Part shown: in pieces, positions 17,180-26,328 of the stretch | How positions within the stretch are numbered: position 1 is the first letter of the stretch | Layout of the letters: each line of letters starts with the position of its first letter | From: Micavibrio aeruginosavorus | Lineage (GTDB): Bacteria > Pseudomonadota > Alphaproteobacteria > Micavibrionales > Micavibrionaceae | DNA length: 64,000 nt | Direction of reading: 5' to 3' | NCBI GenBank assembly: GCA_016432265.1 | Contig: CP066681.1 | Location: 1,886,342 to 1,950,341 of the forward strand | Translations under genes and position numbers: made by a program | Notes under the pieces: generated by a model | What the model was told of the DNA's origin: nothing | The model's database searches: none | The model's input: only the letters and a program-made list of their open reading frames with translations

Positions 17180-17987
17180 GAGCGGCCCCTTTTGACTTGT
17201 GCTTCATCGCATAGACGACCAGTAGCACCGCCCCCACCAGCATCGGCAAGCACAGGATTTGCCCCATCGTAAAGATCCCGGCGATATAGCCAATCTGCTC
17301 ATCAGGTTCGCGAAAAAATTCGACAGATATGCGACTGAAGGCATAACCGCTCAGGAATACAGCCGAAAGGATACCCGGCATATTTCTGATGGCCGAGCGA
17401 TGGGCCAACACAATCATCGCCAGCAACAAAACCGCCCCTTCCAGCCCCGCTTCATAAAGCTGGCTCGGGTGGCGCGGATCAGGCCCGCCATGCGGGAACA
17501 CCATTCCCCAAGGCACGGTCGTCACCCGGCCAAACAATTCACCGTTGATGAAATTCGCCAAGCGGCCCCAAAACAAGCCGATCGGAACGGCACAGCAAAT
17601 AAGATCCGTCAGGCGCAAAACATGGATACGTCTGATTGCGGCGTAAGCAACCATTGCCAAAATCATTCCTGCCGCCCCGCCATGAAAAGACATGCCGCCC
17701 TCCCAGATGCGAAGCATCGCCAAAGGATCATGCATATAGGCGTCAAATTGATAAAACAGAATATAGCCGATCCGCCCGCCCAGAATGACGCCAATCACGG
17801 CCCAAGGCAGGAAATCATCCAGATCGGCAATCCGTATCGCCCGTCGCTCTCCGTCCAGCCCCGAAAGATAAACCACCAGTTTCCACCCCAGCAAAAATCC
17901 TGCCAGATAGGCCAAGGCGTACCAGCGTATATCAAAAGGGCCGATCGAGACTGCGACAGGATCTATATCTGGAAATCCGAGCGCCAT
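17166..17987 (-). CDS. lgt: prolipoprotein diacylglyceryl transferase
   Basis: Inner-membrane enzyme adding diacylglycerol from phosphatidylglycerol to the lipobox cysteine of prolipoproteins. Seven hydrophobic spans; signature GRLANFINGELFGR about mid-protein (essential Arg/Asn), MSFHGGAAG with the conserved His, and HPSQLYEA. 273 residues. It lies five bases downstream of hldD and overlaps midA, so the genes probably form one operon. Its products would include the lipoproteins at 10.5 and 50 kb. Confidence 0.97.
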   Translation of the reverse strand: MALGFPDIDPVAVSIGPFDIRWYALAYLAGFLLGWKLVVYLSGLDGERRAIRIADLDDFLPWAVIGVILGGRIGYILFYQFDAYMHDPLAMLRIWEGGMSFHGGAAGMILAMVAYAAIRRIHVLRLTDLICCAVPIGLFWGRLANFINGELFGRVTTVPWGMVFPHGGPDPRHPSQLYEAGLEGAVLLLAMIVLAHRSAIRNMPGILSAVFLSGYAFSRISVEFFREPDEQIGYIAGIFTMGQILCLPMLVGAVLLVVYAMKHKSKGAAHEPA

Positions 17988-17992
17988 CTCAA

Positions 17993-18994
17993 TTACCTGT
18001 ACCGGTCTTCTTGCGAAAGATAGCCTTGTATATATTCGGCGATCCCCTGTTCCAACTCCGTCATCGGCTTGCTGTACCCTGCCGCGCGCAACTTTCCCAT
18101 ATCGGCTTCAGTGAAATACTGGTACTTGGCATGCAGTTCCTGCGGCATGTCCATGTAATGAATTTTCGGTTCCTTACCCAAGGCCCGGAAACAGGCTTCC
18201 GCCAAATGCTTGAAACTACGCGCCTTGCCGGAACCGACGTTATAAAGCCCGCTGACCTTGGGATTATCGTAAAGCCAGAGCATCACATTGACACAGTCGC
18301 CAACGAAGACAAAGTCGCGCATTTGCCCGCCGTCTTCATATTGCGAATTGCCGGAACGGAACAGCTTCGCCGCCGCACCCGCCATAATCTGCGGGTAGAG
18401 CTTACAAGCCACGCTCATCATATCGCCCTTATGGTATTCATTCGGGCCATAGACGTTGAAAAATTTCAACCCCGCCCACTGTGAAGGCAATTTTTCATGA
18501 TCGGCATTCTTATTGTCATGAACAATCCGGCATGTCCGGCGGTCAAAAAGATGCTTGGACCAACCATAAGGATTGAGGGGCTTCAACGTCGCCAGATGTG
18601 CTAGATCCTCGCTATCCCTAAAACCCTGCAAACCGTCGCCGTAAGTGGCTGCCGATGACGCATAAACAAACCGCACATCATGCTCAGCGCACCATTTCCA
18701 AAGCTTGCGTGACAAGGTGAAATTGGTCTGGATGATCAAATCGGCGTCACGCTCCGTGGTCGAGGAAATCGCTCCAAGATGGAACACCATTTCCACTTCT
18801 TCGGCATGCTTCTCCAGATAGGAAAGCAGATCGTCCGGATGGACGATATCGCGCAATTCCCTCTTGGCGATGTTACGCCACTTATCCTCGGTTCCCAGAA
18901 CATCGCAAACAACCAGATTCCCCAGCCCTCTGGCTTCCAATCCAGCTAGCAGGTTCGAGCCGATAAACCCTGTGCCTCCTGTGACGACGATCAT
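17993..18994 (-). CDS. hldD: ADP-L-glycero-D-manno-heptose 6-epimerase
   Basis: NAD(P)-binding SDR epimerase making the L,D-heptose nucleotide for the LPS inner core. Rossmann motif TGGTGFIGSN at residues 5-14, catalytic YGWSK with a preceding SSAATYGDG, and the long family-typical insertions FFNVYGPNEYHKG and YEDGGQMRDFVFV. 333 residues. First gene of the hldD-lgt-midA-pgeF set, transcribed divergently from ubiK. It indicates a heptose-containing LPS. Confidence 0.95.
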   Translation of the reverse strand: MIVVTGGTGFIGSNLLAGLEARGLGNLVVCDVLGTEDKWRNIAKRELRDIVHPDDLLSYLEKHAEEVEMVFHLGAISSTTERDADLIIQTNFTLSRKLWKWCAEHDVRFVYASSAATYGDGLQGFRDSEDLAHLATLKPLNPYGWSKHLFDRRTCRIVHDNKNADHEKLPSQWAGLKFFNVYGPNEYHKGDMMSVACKLYPQIMAGAAAKLFRSGNSQYEDGGQMRDFVFVGDCVNVMLWLYDNPKVSGLYNVGSGKARSFKHLAEACFRALGKEPKIHYMDMPQELHAKYQYFTEADMGKLRAAGYSKPMTELEQGIAEYIQGYLSQEDRYR

Positions 18995-19143
18995 TTGCGT
19001 ACCTCTTATTCAAATTCATACAACAGCCCTATCTCTAGCATTTCAGCCATAAAAACCCAACCCGTTCTTTATCCACAGGCAAAGCTTGCGAACAAAGCGG
19101 GAGTCGTTTGCAAGGGCCTCGGAGTCCTGCTACGGACTTGACC

Positions 19144-19488
19144 ATGGCCAGACCAAAACCAGATCCCAGATTTCTTGACGACCTCGCCCGCGTTGCCGGC
19201 GGCGCCGTCAATATCGTTTCCGGGCTGCAGCATCATTTGCGTGAAGACATGCGTTCGCGCATGGATGATTTTGCAAGCCGCGCCGATCTTGTACCACGCG
19301 AGGATCTGGAGCGCGCCGAGGGCATGATCTTGAAATTGCGCGAGCGCGTTGAAGTGCTAGAGTCGCGTCTGGATAAGCTTGAGGGCAAAAAACCTCAGGC
19401 AAAATCTATGAAATCAAAATCTATGAAAGCAATGAAAGGCGCCGCTAAGAAGGCCTCCGGAAAAAGTAGAAAAAAGGGTTCAAAATGA
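19144..19488 (+). CDS. ubiK: ubiquinone biosynthesis accessory factor UbiK (BMFP family)
   Basis: Small coiled-coil protein that helps the aerobic ubiquinone-synthesis enzymes, with membrane-fusogenic ability in relatives. 114 residues: N-terminal FLDDLARVAGGAVNI, a coiled coil (about 45-80, LVPREDLERAEGMILKL) and a strongly basic Lys/Ser/Met-rich tail. ATG at 19144 was preferred to an upstream TTG at 19108. Its stop overlaps the next ATG (ATGA). The ubiK-ybjN-proC order is typical of alphaproteobacteria. Confidence 0.88.
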   Translation: MARPKPDPRFLDDLARVAGGAVNIVSGLQHHLREDMRSRMDDFASRADLVPREDLERAEGMILKLRERVEVLESRLDKLEGKKPQAKSMKSKSMKAMKGAAKKASGKSRKKGSK

Positions 19489-19982
19489 GCGACATGGATC
19501 TGTTCGACGATATCAGCAATCCGCTCGACAGCGTCGAGGAAGTCCTTCACGGCAACGAATGGGTCTATGACCGCCCGACTGATTCAGAAATCATCGTACA
19601 GGCCTCCAGCCAGCGCAGCCATTATCGCATGACTTTCCTGTGGCAGGAAGAATACGGCGCCATGCAGTTTTTCTGCGAAATGGACGAAATTATACCCAAG
19701 AAGCGCATGGATATGGCCGGACGTACTTTGCGCAAAATCAACGAGCGCCTGTGGCTCGGACACTTCGACCTGCCCGCTGAAGCCCGCACGCCGGTGTTTC
19801 GCTATACTTGTCTGTTCCGCGGCGCACAGACATCCGGGATAGAGCATGTCGAAGATATCGTTGAAATCGCGATGGCTGAATGTGAGCGCTTCCATAACGT
19901 ATTCGCCCTGCTGGCCACCGCCCCGTCCCTGACGGATGACATCATTGACCTCGTTATGACCGATCATGGCGGCGCAGCCTGA
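19485..19982 (+). CDS. YbjN domain-containing protein
   Basis: 165-residue cytoplasmic protein of the YbjN/type III secretion chaperone-like fold (family assignment from overall sequence and position). Acidic N-terminus (MDLFDDISNPLDSVEEVL), then the alternating strand pattern with FFCEMDEIIPKKR, LWLGHFDLP and IEHVEDIVEIAMAECERF. Function unclear; in relatives linked to stress and motility. Overlaps ubiK by four bases and proC by 17, so tightly co-translated. Confidence 0.85.
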   Translation: MSDMDLFDDISNPLDSVEEVLHGNEWVYDRPTDSEIIVQASSQRSHYRMTFLWQEEYGAMQFFCEMDEIIPKKRMDMAGRTLRKINERLWLGHFDLPAEARTPVFRYTCLFRGAQTSGIEHVEDIVEIAMAECERFHNVFALLATAPSLTDDIIDLVMTDHGGAA

Positions 19983-20793
19983 TCTATCAATAGCCCTGAT
20001 CGGGTGCGGCAAAATGGGCAGCGCCCTTTTGCGCGGCTGGATCAGCGACGGCACGGCGTGCCACATTTATCTCCTCGACCCCGGTGGCCTACCCGCAGAA
20101 TTCGAGGATTACACACCTGAAAAAATCACCTTCTTCGACAAACCTGAGCTCTTTGCGGGCGCGTATCCCAAAGCAGATATTTTTGTAGTCGCCGTAAAAC
20201 CGCAAATTATGGATCCGGTATGCGCAGCGATCAAAAAGGCGGTGCCGCCTGAAGCGCTGTTGGTCTCAATCGCCGCAGGTCAGACTATCGCTAGCTTCGA
20301 AAACCGCTTTTATAACCGCCAGCCGATCGTACGTTCCATGCCAAACACACCGGCAGCCATAGGCAAAGGCATCACCGTTGCCTGCAGCAACCAGTACACA
20401 ACCCCCACCCACAAAGAGATGGCAAACCGTTTGCTGACGGCCGTAGGATTAGTGGAATGGGTCGATGACGAAAACCTCATGGACGCCGCCACCGCCGTTT
20501 CCGGTAGCGGCCCGGCTTATATTTTTCTTCTAATAGAAACACTGGCCAAGGCAGGGGTTAAAGCGGGGCTTAATTCTGCACTTGCAATGAAACTGGCGCG
20601 CCAAACCGTCATCGGCAGCGCTGCGCTGGCGGCCGCCGACCATTTGCCCGCTGATAAATTGAGGCAGAATGTCACCAGTCCGGGCGGAACAACGGCAGCG
20701 GCGCTTGACGTATTGATGTCCGATGACGGATTGCAATCGCTCTTCGACAAGGCGATTGCAGCCGCAACGGCGCGCAGCCGAGCCCTTCGCTAG
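19966..20793 (+). CDS. proC: pyrroline-5-carboxylate reductase
   Basis: Final step of proline synthesis, reducing P5C with NAD(P)H. Rossmann start IALIGCGKMGSALLRGW, middle VAVKPQ, VRSMPNTPAAIGKG, and the C-terminal signature AVSGSGPAYIFLLIE followed by LRQNVTSPGGTTAAAL. 275 residues. Begins within the end of the YbjN gene and ends four bases before the convergent mucR-type gene. Confidence 0.96.
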   Translation: MAAQPDLSIALIGCGKMGSALLRGWISDGTACHIYLLDPGGLPAEFEDYTPEKITFFDKPELFAGAYPKADIFVVAVKPQIMDPVCAAIKKAVPPEALLVSIAAGQTIASFENRFYNRQPIVRSMPNTPAAIGKGITVACSNQYTTPTHKEMANRLLTAVGLVEWVDDENLMDAATAVSGSGPAYIFLLIETLAKAGVKAGLNSALAMKLARQTVIGSAALAAADHLPADKLRQNVTSPGGTTAAALDVLMSDDGLQSLFDKAIAAATARSRALR

Positions 20794-20796
20794 CCC

Positions 20797-21207
20797 TTAG
20801 CCTTTTTTACGACCAGATGTGCCAAGGCCGATATCCTTAGCCAGCTTGCTGCGCTGGTTGGCATAGTTAGGCGCCACCATCGGGTAATCGGCAGGCAAAC
20901 CCCAGCGTTCGCGATATTGCTCCGGCGTCATATTATAAGCCGTTTTCAGATGCCGCTTCAGCATCTTCAGTTTTTTACCGTCTTCAAGACATATGATGTA
21001 ATCGGAGTGAACGGATTTCTTGATCGGCACCGCCGGCTGGGGGCGCTCAGAAGAGGAAAAATTATCCTGATTGACATTTGCCAGCGTACTATAGACTTTG
21101 CGGATCAAGGCCGGAATTTCATCCGTGCTGACAGTATTATTGGACAAGTGCGCCGACACAATATTGGATGTCAAAGTCAGCAGATTGTCATTTTGATTAT
21201 CGGCCAT
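20797..21207 (-). CDS. Ros/MucR-family transcriptional regulator
   Basis: Alphaproteobacteria-specific zinc-finger-like DNA-binding protein that silences AT-rich and accessory genes in relatives (exopolysaccharide, virulence, cell cycle). Signature SDYIICLEDGKKLKMLKRHL followed by MTPEQYRERWGLPADYPMVAP. The second metal-binding Cys of Ros is Asp here (CLED), as in many MucR members. 136 residues from the ATG at 21207, which has AGGAAAGAAG upstream; a longer frame to 21267 is unlikely. Convergent with proC. A candidate controller of the AT-rich RTX locus (inference). Confidence 0.92.
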   Translation of the reverse strand: MADNQNDNLLTLTSNIVSAHLSNNTVSTDEIPALIRKVYSTLANVNQDNFSSSERPQPAVPIKKSVHSDYIICLEDGKKLKMLKRHLKTAYNMTPEQYRERWGLPADYPMVAPNYANQRSKLAKDIGLGTSGRKKG

Positions 21208-21283
21208 ATCTTCTTTCCTATACTTACGCCTGAAGTAAAAATTAACCGATCGCCCATACAAAGACAACTATTAATATGGCTTA

Positions 21284-21988
21284 TTACTCGGCAATCTTTC
21301 GTTGTGTCTTTCTAGATTGACTTATATCAGCTTCGCGCAGGTAAAGCGGCTTCGGCGGCGTCAAGTAACCGCCGCTGGCGTATTGCCTATAGGCCAGGCG
21401 GGCAAGATGGGCCGGATCCGGAACTTCAAAACCTGTCCTGACAACAACTCCGGCTTTCTGCTCCTGTAACAACAAAGAAAGAAAACGCTGACTGGCATCA
21501 CCGATTAGAACAATACTATCAACAAGATACAAGGCAGATATCTGCTCCGCCGGCAAGGCGAACGGTTCCGATAGGATGTCGCCGGCTGGCGAGAATAGCT
21601 GTCCGTAAAAATCGGATCTTTTGGTTTCAATCAAGACTAGAAGGTTATGGGGATCCTGATGACGGGCCAAATATGACGCCGCCAGCACATCCAGTGTCGT
21701 CACTCCTACAACAGGGACATCCAGCGCCAACCCCATGGCCCGCGCCGCAGACAACCCAATCCGCAGACCGGTAAAAGCCCCTGGCCCCACAGTCGTGGCA
21801 ATCAGGTCGATATCGGAAAAATCCAGATGCGCCTCGGTCAGGATATTCTGCGCTAAAGGCACCAGCCTTTCGGCGTGGCCGCACAACATCGGTTCAACTG
21901 CGGAAACCGCCTCGTCGCCTCCGGCATCCCACACCGCCACCGCGCAACCATTCATGGCTGTATCCAACGCCAATATTTTCATTTTCAC
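21284..21988 (-). CDS. tsaB: tRNA threonylcarbamoyladenosine biosynthesis protein TsaB
   Basis: Partner of TsaD in making the t6A modification of ANN-decoding tRNAs. ASKHA-type fold with ILALDTAMNGCAVAVWD at the N-terminus and TTVGPGAFTGLRIGLSAARAMGLA as the family hallmark. 234 residues. Starts with GTG at 21988 overlapping the upstream stop, or with the ATG two codons later; neither has a strong ribosome site, so coupling with the nitroreductase gene is likely. Confidence 0.94.
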   Translation of the reverse strand: MKMKILALDTAMNGCAVAVWDAGGDEAVSAVEPMLCGHAERLVPLAQNILTEAHLDFSDIDLIATTVGPGAFTGLRIGLSAARAMGLALDVPVVGVTTLDVLAASYLARHQDPHNLLVLIETKRSDFYGQLFSPAGDILSEPFALPAEQISALYLVDSIVLIGDASQRFLSLLLQEQKAGVVVRTGFEVPDPAHLARLAYRQYASGGYLTPPKPLYLREADISQSRKTQRKIAE

Positions 21989-22584
21989 AGAATCTGACAG
22001 GCTTGGTCAAAAGGCAGACGCGGCCCGCGCGCAGGCATTCCGGTCGCATCCCCGAAGCCTATATTACACAGGAAATTTACTTTCCAGCGCCCGTCAGCAA
22101 AAAATTCACAATTGATACCGTCTTTGTTGAACCCGCTCATCGGCCCGCAATCGAGCCCAAGCGCACGAGCCGCCAACATCAGATAAGCGCCTTGCAAGCT
22201 GCCGCTGCGCAAGGCTGTTTCCTCGATAACCGCCGGTTTACCGGCATACCAATCCCTGGCATGGGGTGATTGCGGGTAAAGCTGGGGCATAAAATCATAA
22301 AATTGGGTATCGTAAGCAATAATCGCCGTTAGCGGCGCCGACATCGTCTTATCGACATTTCCCTTATCAAGGTGCGGCTTCAGGCGTTCCTTGGCTTCTG
22401 CCGACTGTATAAATACAAAACGTGCCGGGGAGCAATTCGCAGCCGTAGGCCCCAGTTTGGCAAGGTCATAAACCGCCTTGATCAAAACATCAGTAACGTC
22501 ACGCTTTTGCCATGCGCGAAAAGTACGCGCCTCGCGAAACAGAGCATCCAGAGCATCATCTTCAAGAATTTTATGCGCCGTCAC
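21985..22584 (-). CDS. nitroreductase-family protein, RutE-like (malonic semialdehyde reductase)
   Basis: FMN-dependent oxidoreductase closest to RutE/HadB-type nitroreductases. Features: FREARTFRAWQKRDV, LGPTAANCSPARFVF, ALRSGSLQGAYLMLAARALGLDCGPMSGF and FLCNIGFGD. 199 residues with the GTG at 22584, which has GGGGGA at good spacing; this matches RutE length (about 196). No other rut gene is nearby, so a pyrimidine-degradation role is not supported and a general reductase role is as likely. Overlaps tsaB by four bases. Confidence 0.8.
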   Translation of the reverse strand: MTAHKILEDDALDALFREARTFRAWQKRDVTDVLIKAVYDLAKLGPTAANCSPARFVFIQSAEAKERLKPHLDKGNVDKTMSAPLTAIIAYDTQFYDFMPQLYPQSPHARDWYAGKPAVIEETALRSGSLQGAYLMLAARALGLDCGPMSGFNKDGINCEFFADGRWKVNFLCNIGFGDATGMPARGPRLPFDQACQIL

Positions 22585-22720
22585 AGTTGATCCCCCTGTG
22601 CATAAGATTTGTAAGTGACTGAATTTAATCACTTTCGGAGAAACGTCAACTGTTGTAAACGCTCTATAGACACCAAAAACAGATGCTTTTTATCCATAAA
22701 ATTCTATACTCCCTTTTATC

Positions 22721-23890
22721 ATGCTGACGGTAAACCGCTTTTTTTATATGCTCGTGATGTTCCCAGCCTATGCGTTGATGGCCCTAGGCTTGCTGGCTAA
22801 CCCCGCCCACGCGCAAAAACTGCAACCAATCGACACTCTTTCCGCAGTCATCTTTACCTATCATCATATTGGTGACGACCTTATGCCTTCAGCCAACTTG
22901 CTGCAGGAGCAATTTGAAGCGCACATAAACGAGCTGACATCAGGTGCCTATCACGTACTGCCACTGACGGAAATCGTCGAAAAATTAAAAGCCCAGACGC
23001 CGCTGCCCGATCCCACCATCGGTATTTCATTCGACGGCGCACATCGCAACACATTGAATTATGCCGCGCCGTTACTATTGAAAGCAGGAATTCCTTTCAC
23101 CGTCTTTATTTCGACAGACGCTGTCGATGCCCAGTCTGATGACACGTTGCACTGGGATGATCTGCGGAAGCTGGCAAAGCAGAATTTAGTCACCATTGCT
23201 CTTCATCCCGCCTCTTACAAGAAGCTGCATGATAAAGACGAAGCCGAAATTGCCCGACAAATCAACAATGCCGTGGCTCGCTATCGCGCGCAACTTGGCC
23301 ACGAGCCAGAATTGTTTGCCTATCCCTACGGCGAACTAAGCCTGATATACAAGCGGGTTGTGGAACGTGCGGGATTTAAGGCTGCATTCGGGCAACAATC
23401 AGGCGTTGCCTATAGCGGTGCCGACATGTTTATGCTGCCGCGTTTTTCCATGACAGAACCCTACGGCAGTATAGAACGCTTCCGCATGACGGCCATGGCC
23501 CTGCCATTGCCCGTTAGCGACATGTCCCCGCAAGATCCGTACGTAACAGACCAGAGCACACTGGATATCGGATTCACCGTCGACGAACCTTTTATAGGCA
23601 ACATCAAATCGCTATCGTGCTTTGCTTCAACCGCTGAAAAAGCCGACTTGCAAATCATCGGCAAAAACCGTGTTGAAATCAGGCTAAAGACCATGTTTGA
23701 AGATGAGCGCGGGCGTATCAACTGCACCATGCCCGGCCCGATTGACGAAGTCAGTGAGCAAACCCGGTGGCGCTGGTTTGGCATGATGTTAACCGTTGCC
23801 GTTCCCTATGCAGACTATGAGCCAGCCGGCCATGAAGACAGCGATGACTCGATCAATCTGGTAAATCAATTGCAACCCAGCGTCGAATAA
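22721..23890 (+). CDS. polysaccharide deacetylase-like exported protein, degenerate active site
   Basis: Exported NodB-fold protein (signal peptide through about residue 31, ending AHA). The NodB region runs from about 40 (AVIFTYHHIGDD) to about 230 with LFAYPYGE conserved. The first catalytic motif, normally (T/S)FDDG, reads SFDGAH, and the second, normally HxxxH, reads HPASYKK, so two metal ligands appear missing and deacetylase activity is doubtful. A C-terminal extension of about 130 residues with two Cys is unrecognised. 389 residues, monocistronic, convergent with nfu. Confidence 0.75.
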   Translation: MLTVNRFFYMLVMFPAYALMALGLLANPAHAQKLQPIDTLSAVIFTYHHIGDDLMPSANLLQEQFEAHINELTSGAYHVLPLTEIVEKLKAQTPLPDPTIGISFDGAHRNTLNYAAPLLLKAGIPFTVFISTDAVDAQSDDTLHWDDLRKLAKQNLVTIALHPASYKKLHDKDEAEIARQINNAVARYRAQLGHEPELFAYPYGELSLIYKRVVERAGFKAAFGQQSGVAYSGADMFMLPRFSMTEPYGSIERFRMTAMALPLPVSDMSPQDPYVTDQSTLDIGFTVDEPFIGNIKSLSCFASTAEKADLQIIGKNRVEIRLKTMFEDERGRINCTMPGPIDEVSEQTRWRWFGMMLTVAVPYADYEPAGHEDSDDSINLVNQLQPSVE

Positions 23891-23896
23891 AGACGA

Positions 23897-24454
23897 TCAG
23901 TCGAAAAACTGTTCAACCGCTTTGACTTCAGGCACAAAGTGGCGCAGCATATTTTCAATGCCCATTTTCAAGGTCATGGTCGAACTGGGGCATCCTGCGC
24001 AAGCACCCTTCATGCGCAGCCACACAATTCCCTCCTCGAATTTTATGAAATCGACGTCACCGCCATCCCGAGCCACCGCCGGGCGCACACGCGTTTCAAG
24101 CAGTTCACGGATTTGCACCACAATTTCATTTTCCAGTCCCCCGTCCGCCTTATGAGAAGACAACATTACCTCTTCTACCGCCGGCATACCGCTCAGGTAA
24201 TGTTCCATGATCGCCGCCAGAACCTGCGGTTTCAGGAACGACCAGTCACTACCATTTTCACACGTCACCGATATAAAATCAGACGCCAGAAACACCGCCG
24301 TCACACCATCAATTTTAAACAGCCGCTGCGCCAGCGGGGACGGGCCAGCCTCGGATTGCCCCCTAAATTCAGCGCTGCCGCGTTCCATAACCGCATGTCC
24401 GGGGATAAATTTAATCGTCGCGGGATTGGGGGTTAGTTCAGTCTGTATAAACAT
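23897..24454 (-). CDS. NfuA/NifU-like Fe-S carrier protein
   Basis: Scaffold/carrier delivering Fe-S clusters to client enzymes. N-terminal Nfu_N domain (TELTPNPATIKFIPG, LAQRLFKIDGVTAVFL) and C-terminal NifU domain with RPAVARDGGDVDFIKF and the cluster-binding CAGCPSS (CxxC). 185 residues, the usual mitochondrial/alphaproteobacterial Nfu architecture. Convergent with the deacetylase-like gene. Confidence 0.94.
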   Translation of the reverse strand: MFIQTELTPNPATIKFIPGHAVMERGSAEFRGQSEAGPSPLAQRLFKIDGVTAVFLASDFISVTCENGSDWSFLKPQVLAAIMEHYLSGMPAVEEVMLSSHKADGGLENEIVVQIRELLETRVRPAVARDGGDVDFIKFEEGIVWLRMKGACAGCPSSTMTLKMGIENMLRHFVPEVKAVEQFFD

Positions 24455-24538
24455 GGTCGCACTCCTGACAAAGACATAGGCGCACTACATCAGGAAATCA
24501 AGAAAAACGCCAGATCATCGCCGCGCCAGCGCCTGCCT

Positions 24539-25312
24539 TTACCGACGGAACGCAAAATGGCTGCCTGCCCCCAAAACAATAGCCATACCGACAGACAACA
24601 AAGCGTAAAAAAAAGGACGCTCGTACGAAAAATTGTAAACATCGGCGCTAAACCCGACTTGCGCCACGCGCAAGCTGGTTTCTCGCCTATCAATAACCTT
24701 TCCCTCGTTTAACAATAAAGTTTCAACTAGATAATTACCTGTCGGCACATCAGCCGGCACATGAAAGTCCACACGAAAAAAATCGTCGCTGATAAATTTT
24801 ACAGTTCTGGGCGATAGCGGAAAATGCCCACCACCCTGACGGTTGCGTACCAGAGCCTCGCGGAAACTGTCGATCATCTCACGGTCTTCATTCTTCTCGA
24901 CATGGAAATCAAGCGCATCCAGACCGATTCCAAGCTTATTCAAGGTTTCCGGAGACGCTAAATCAGGCTCGGGGGCGCTGGTTGCAAAATCATAATAAAC
25001 CGGTACGTTAAGAAATTCGACCGCGCGCGTATTCATCCATATGCCCAAAGCCTTGCTTTTTCGCCGTACAACGGTCGTCTGCTCAGGCCCGCGAATGACA
25101 ACGGCAACCTGACCGGGTTTGTCCTTAACACCGAACAAGGTAAGATCGGCACCATTAAAGCCGAGCGTGATATCAACATGATCTGCCGCCAGATCAACAA
25201 CCAGACTGCGTCCTGTCACAGCCGTCTGAGCGGAGGCGCGACCCGTACAGATCCCGAACGCGGCAATAATTAAAAAGATCGTCAGTAAGAAACGGATATC
25301 ACAGATTTTCAT
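24539..25312 (-). CDS. TIGR02186-family exported membrane-anchored protein
   Basis: Alphaproteobacteria-specific family of unknown function (Alph_Pro_TM) almost always next to a TauE/SafE permease. N-terminal signal peptide (about residues 1-28, ending SAQ), a beta-rich periplasmic body (VDLAADHVDITLGFNGADLTLFG, NYLVETLLLNEGKVIDRRET) and one C-terminal membrane span with a short basic tail. 257 residues. Its ATG overlaps the stop of the permease gene, so the two are translated together. A role in sulfite or other anion export is inferred from the pairing only. Confidence 0.85.
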   Translation of the reverse strand: MKICDIRFLLTIFLIIAAFGICTGRASAQTAVTGRSLVVDLAADHVDITLGFNGADLTLFGVKDKPGQVAVVIRGPEQTTVVRRKSKALGIWMNTRAVEFLNVPVYYDFATSAPEPDLASPETLNKLGIGLDALDFHVEKNEDREMIDSFREALVRNRQGGGHFPLSPRTVKFISDDFFRVDFHVPADVPTGNYLVETLLLNEGKVIDRRETSLRVAQVGFSADVYNFSYERPFFYALLSVGMAIVLGAGSHFAFRR

Positions 25313-26232
25313 GCACCTGCCCCTATTGCAATTTCATAAAGATCGGCAGGCTCTACCAGCAATCCTCGACCGATCTGGAAACTAACCAACAGCAGCAAAA
25401 CAGCCAGTGCCAAACGCGCGTATGTCCCATTCAGGCGGCGCGCCAGCCTGACCCCGACTTCCACCCCCGCCATGCCGCCTACAATCATCAGAACTGCCAG
25501 CACAACATCAACAGAATGGTTCGCGCTTGCATGAATCACGGTCGTCACCGCCGTTGTCATAAGGATTTGCAAGAGCGATGTCCCCGCCACCAGAATTGTG
25601 GGCATGCCGAGAACATAAATCATCAGCGGCACCATAAGAAATCCGCCGCCAATACCCATGATCGAAATGATCAATCCTCCCAGAAAACCGATACCGGCCG
25701 GCAACAGAACACTGATATGAAGCTGCGAGCGCGGGAAATGTATTTTATAAGGGAGCGATTTGAAGAAAGTCCGATTGTGCCATGGAGCTAGAATTTTTTC
25801 TGAAGCGGAACCTTTATGAAGCAGCGCCCCGATCGTCTCAAAAAGCATCACCAACCCCACGACCGCAAGCAGAACAACATATAGAAGTGGTATGACAAGA
25901 TTGATTTGCCCGACATAAAGCAGAATCTTGAAAATCAAGGAGCCTAGAACCGTCCCCGCCATACTGCCCCCAAGCAGAACAGCCGCCAGCTTGACGTCGA
26001 CGTGGCCACGCCGGAAATGCCCCAGCACGCCTGAAAGACTGGTAGACACCAATTGATTAGCCTGAGTTCCCACGGCAATAGCCGGGGGAACACCCATAAA
26101 CATCAAAAGGGGTGTCGCCAGAAAGCCGCCACCGACCCCGAATATCCCTGAGAGAAACCCTGCAACTCCTCCCAGCAAAAGGACAGCTTCTGCAGGTACG
26201 GCCATCTCAGCAATCGGCAAATACACAAGCAT
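25309..26232 (-). CDS. TauE/SafE-family (TSUP) permease
   Basis: Membrane carrier of the sulfite/sulfonate exporter family: eight or so spans in two halves, each with a glycine-rich signature (LSGIFGVGGGFLATPLLMF and LIISIMGIGGGFLMVPLMIY). 307 residues from ATG 26232 (GGA upstream); an in-frame GTG at 26265 would add 11 residues. Coupled to the TIGR02186 gene downstream. Confidence 0.9.
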   Translation of the reverse strand: MLVYLPIAEMAVPAEAVLLLGGVAGFLSGIFGVGGGFLATPLLMFMGVPPAIAVGTQANQLVSTSLSGVLGHFRRGHVDVKLAAVLLGGSMAGTVLGSLIFKILLYVGQINLVIPLLYVVLLAVVGLVMLFETIGALLHKGSASEKILAPWHNRTFFKSLPYKIHFPRSQLHISVLLPAGIGFLGGLIISIMGIGGGFLMVPLMIYVLGMPTILVAGTSLLQILMTTAVTTVIHASANHSVDVVLAVLMIVGGMAGVEVGVRLARRLNGTYARLALAVLLLLVSFQIGRGLLVEPADLYEIAIGAGA

Positions 26233-26252
26233 ATCAGTTCCGCATCTCAAAA

Positions 26253-26288
26253 AAGAAAAGAGCACCCTGAAACCGGAATGCCCTTTTC
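26253..26288 (-). terminator. possible intrinsic terminator behind the 26.3-kb gene
   Basis: On the minus strand AAAAGGGCA and TGCTCTTTT can pair (one G-U) around a 14-base loop, followed by CTTTTTT. It lies between the exported-protein gene at 26329 and the permease start. Long loop, so moderate support. Confidence 0.4.
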
Positions 26289-26328
26289 GTAGCCTACCGG
26301 CAATGCGCCGACGCTAGCGCCCCACTAG

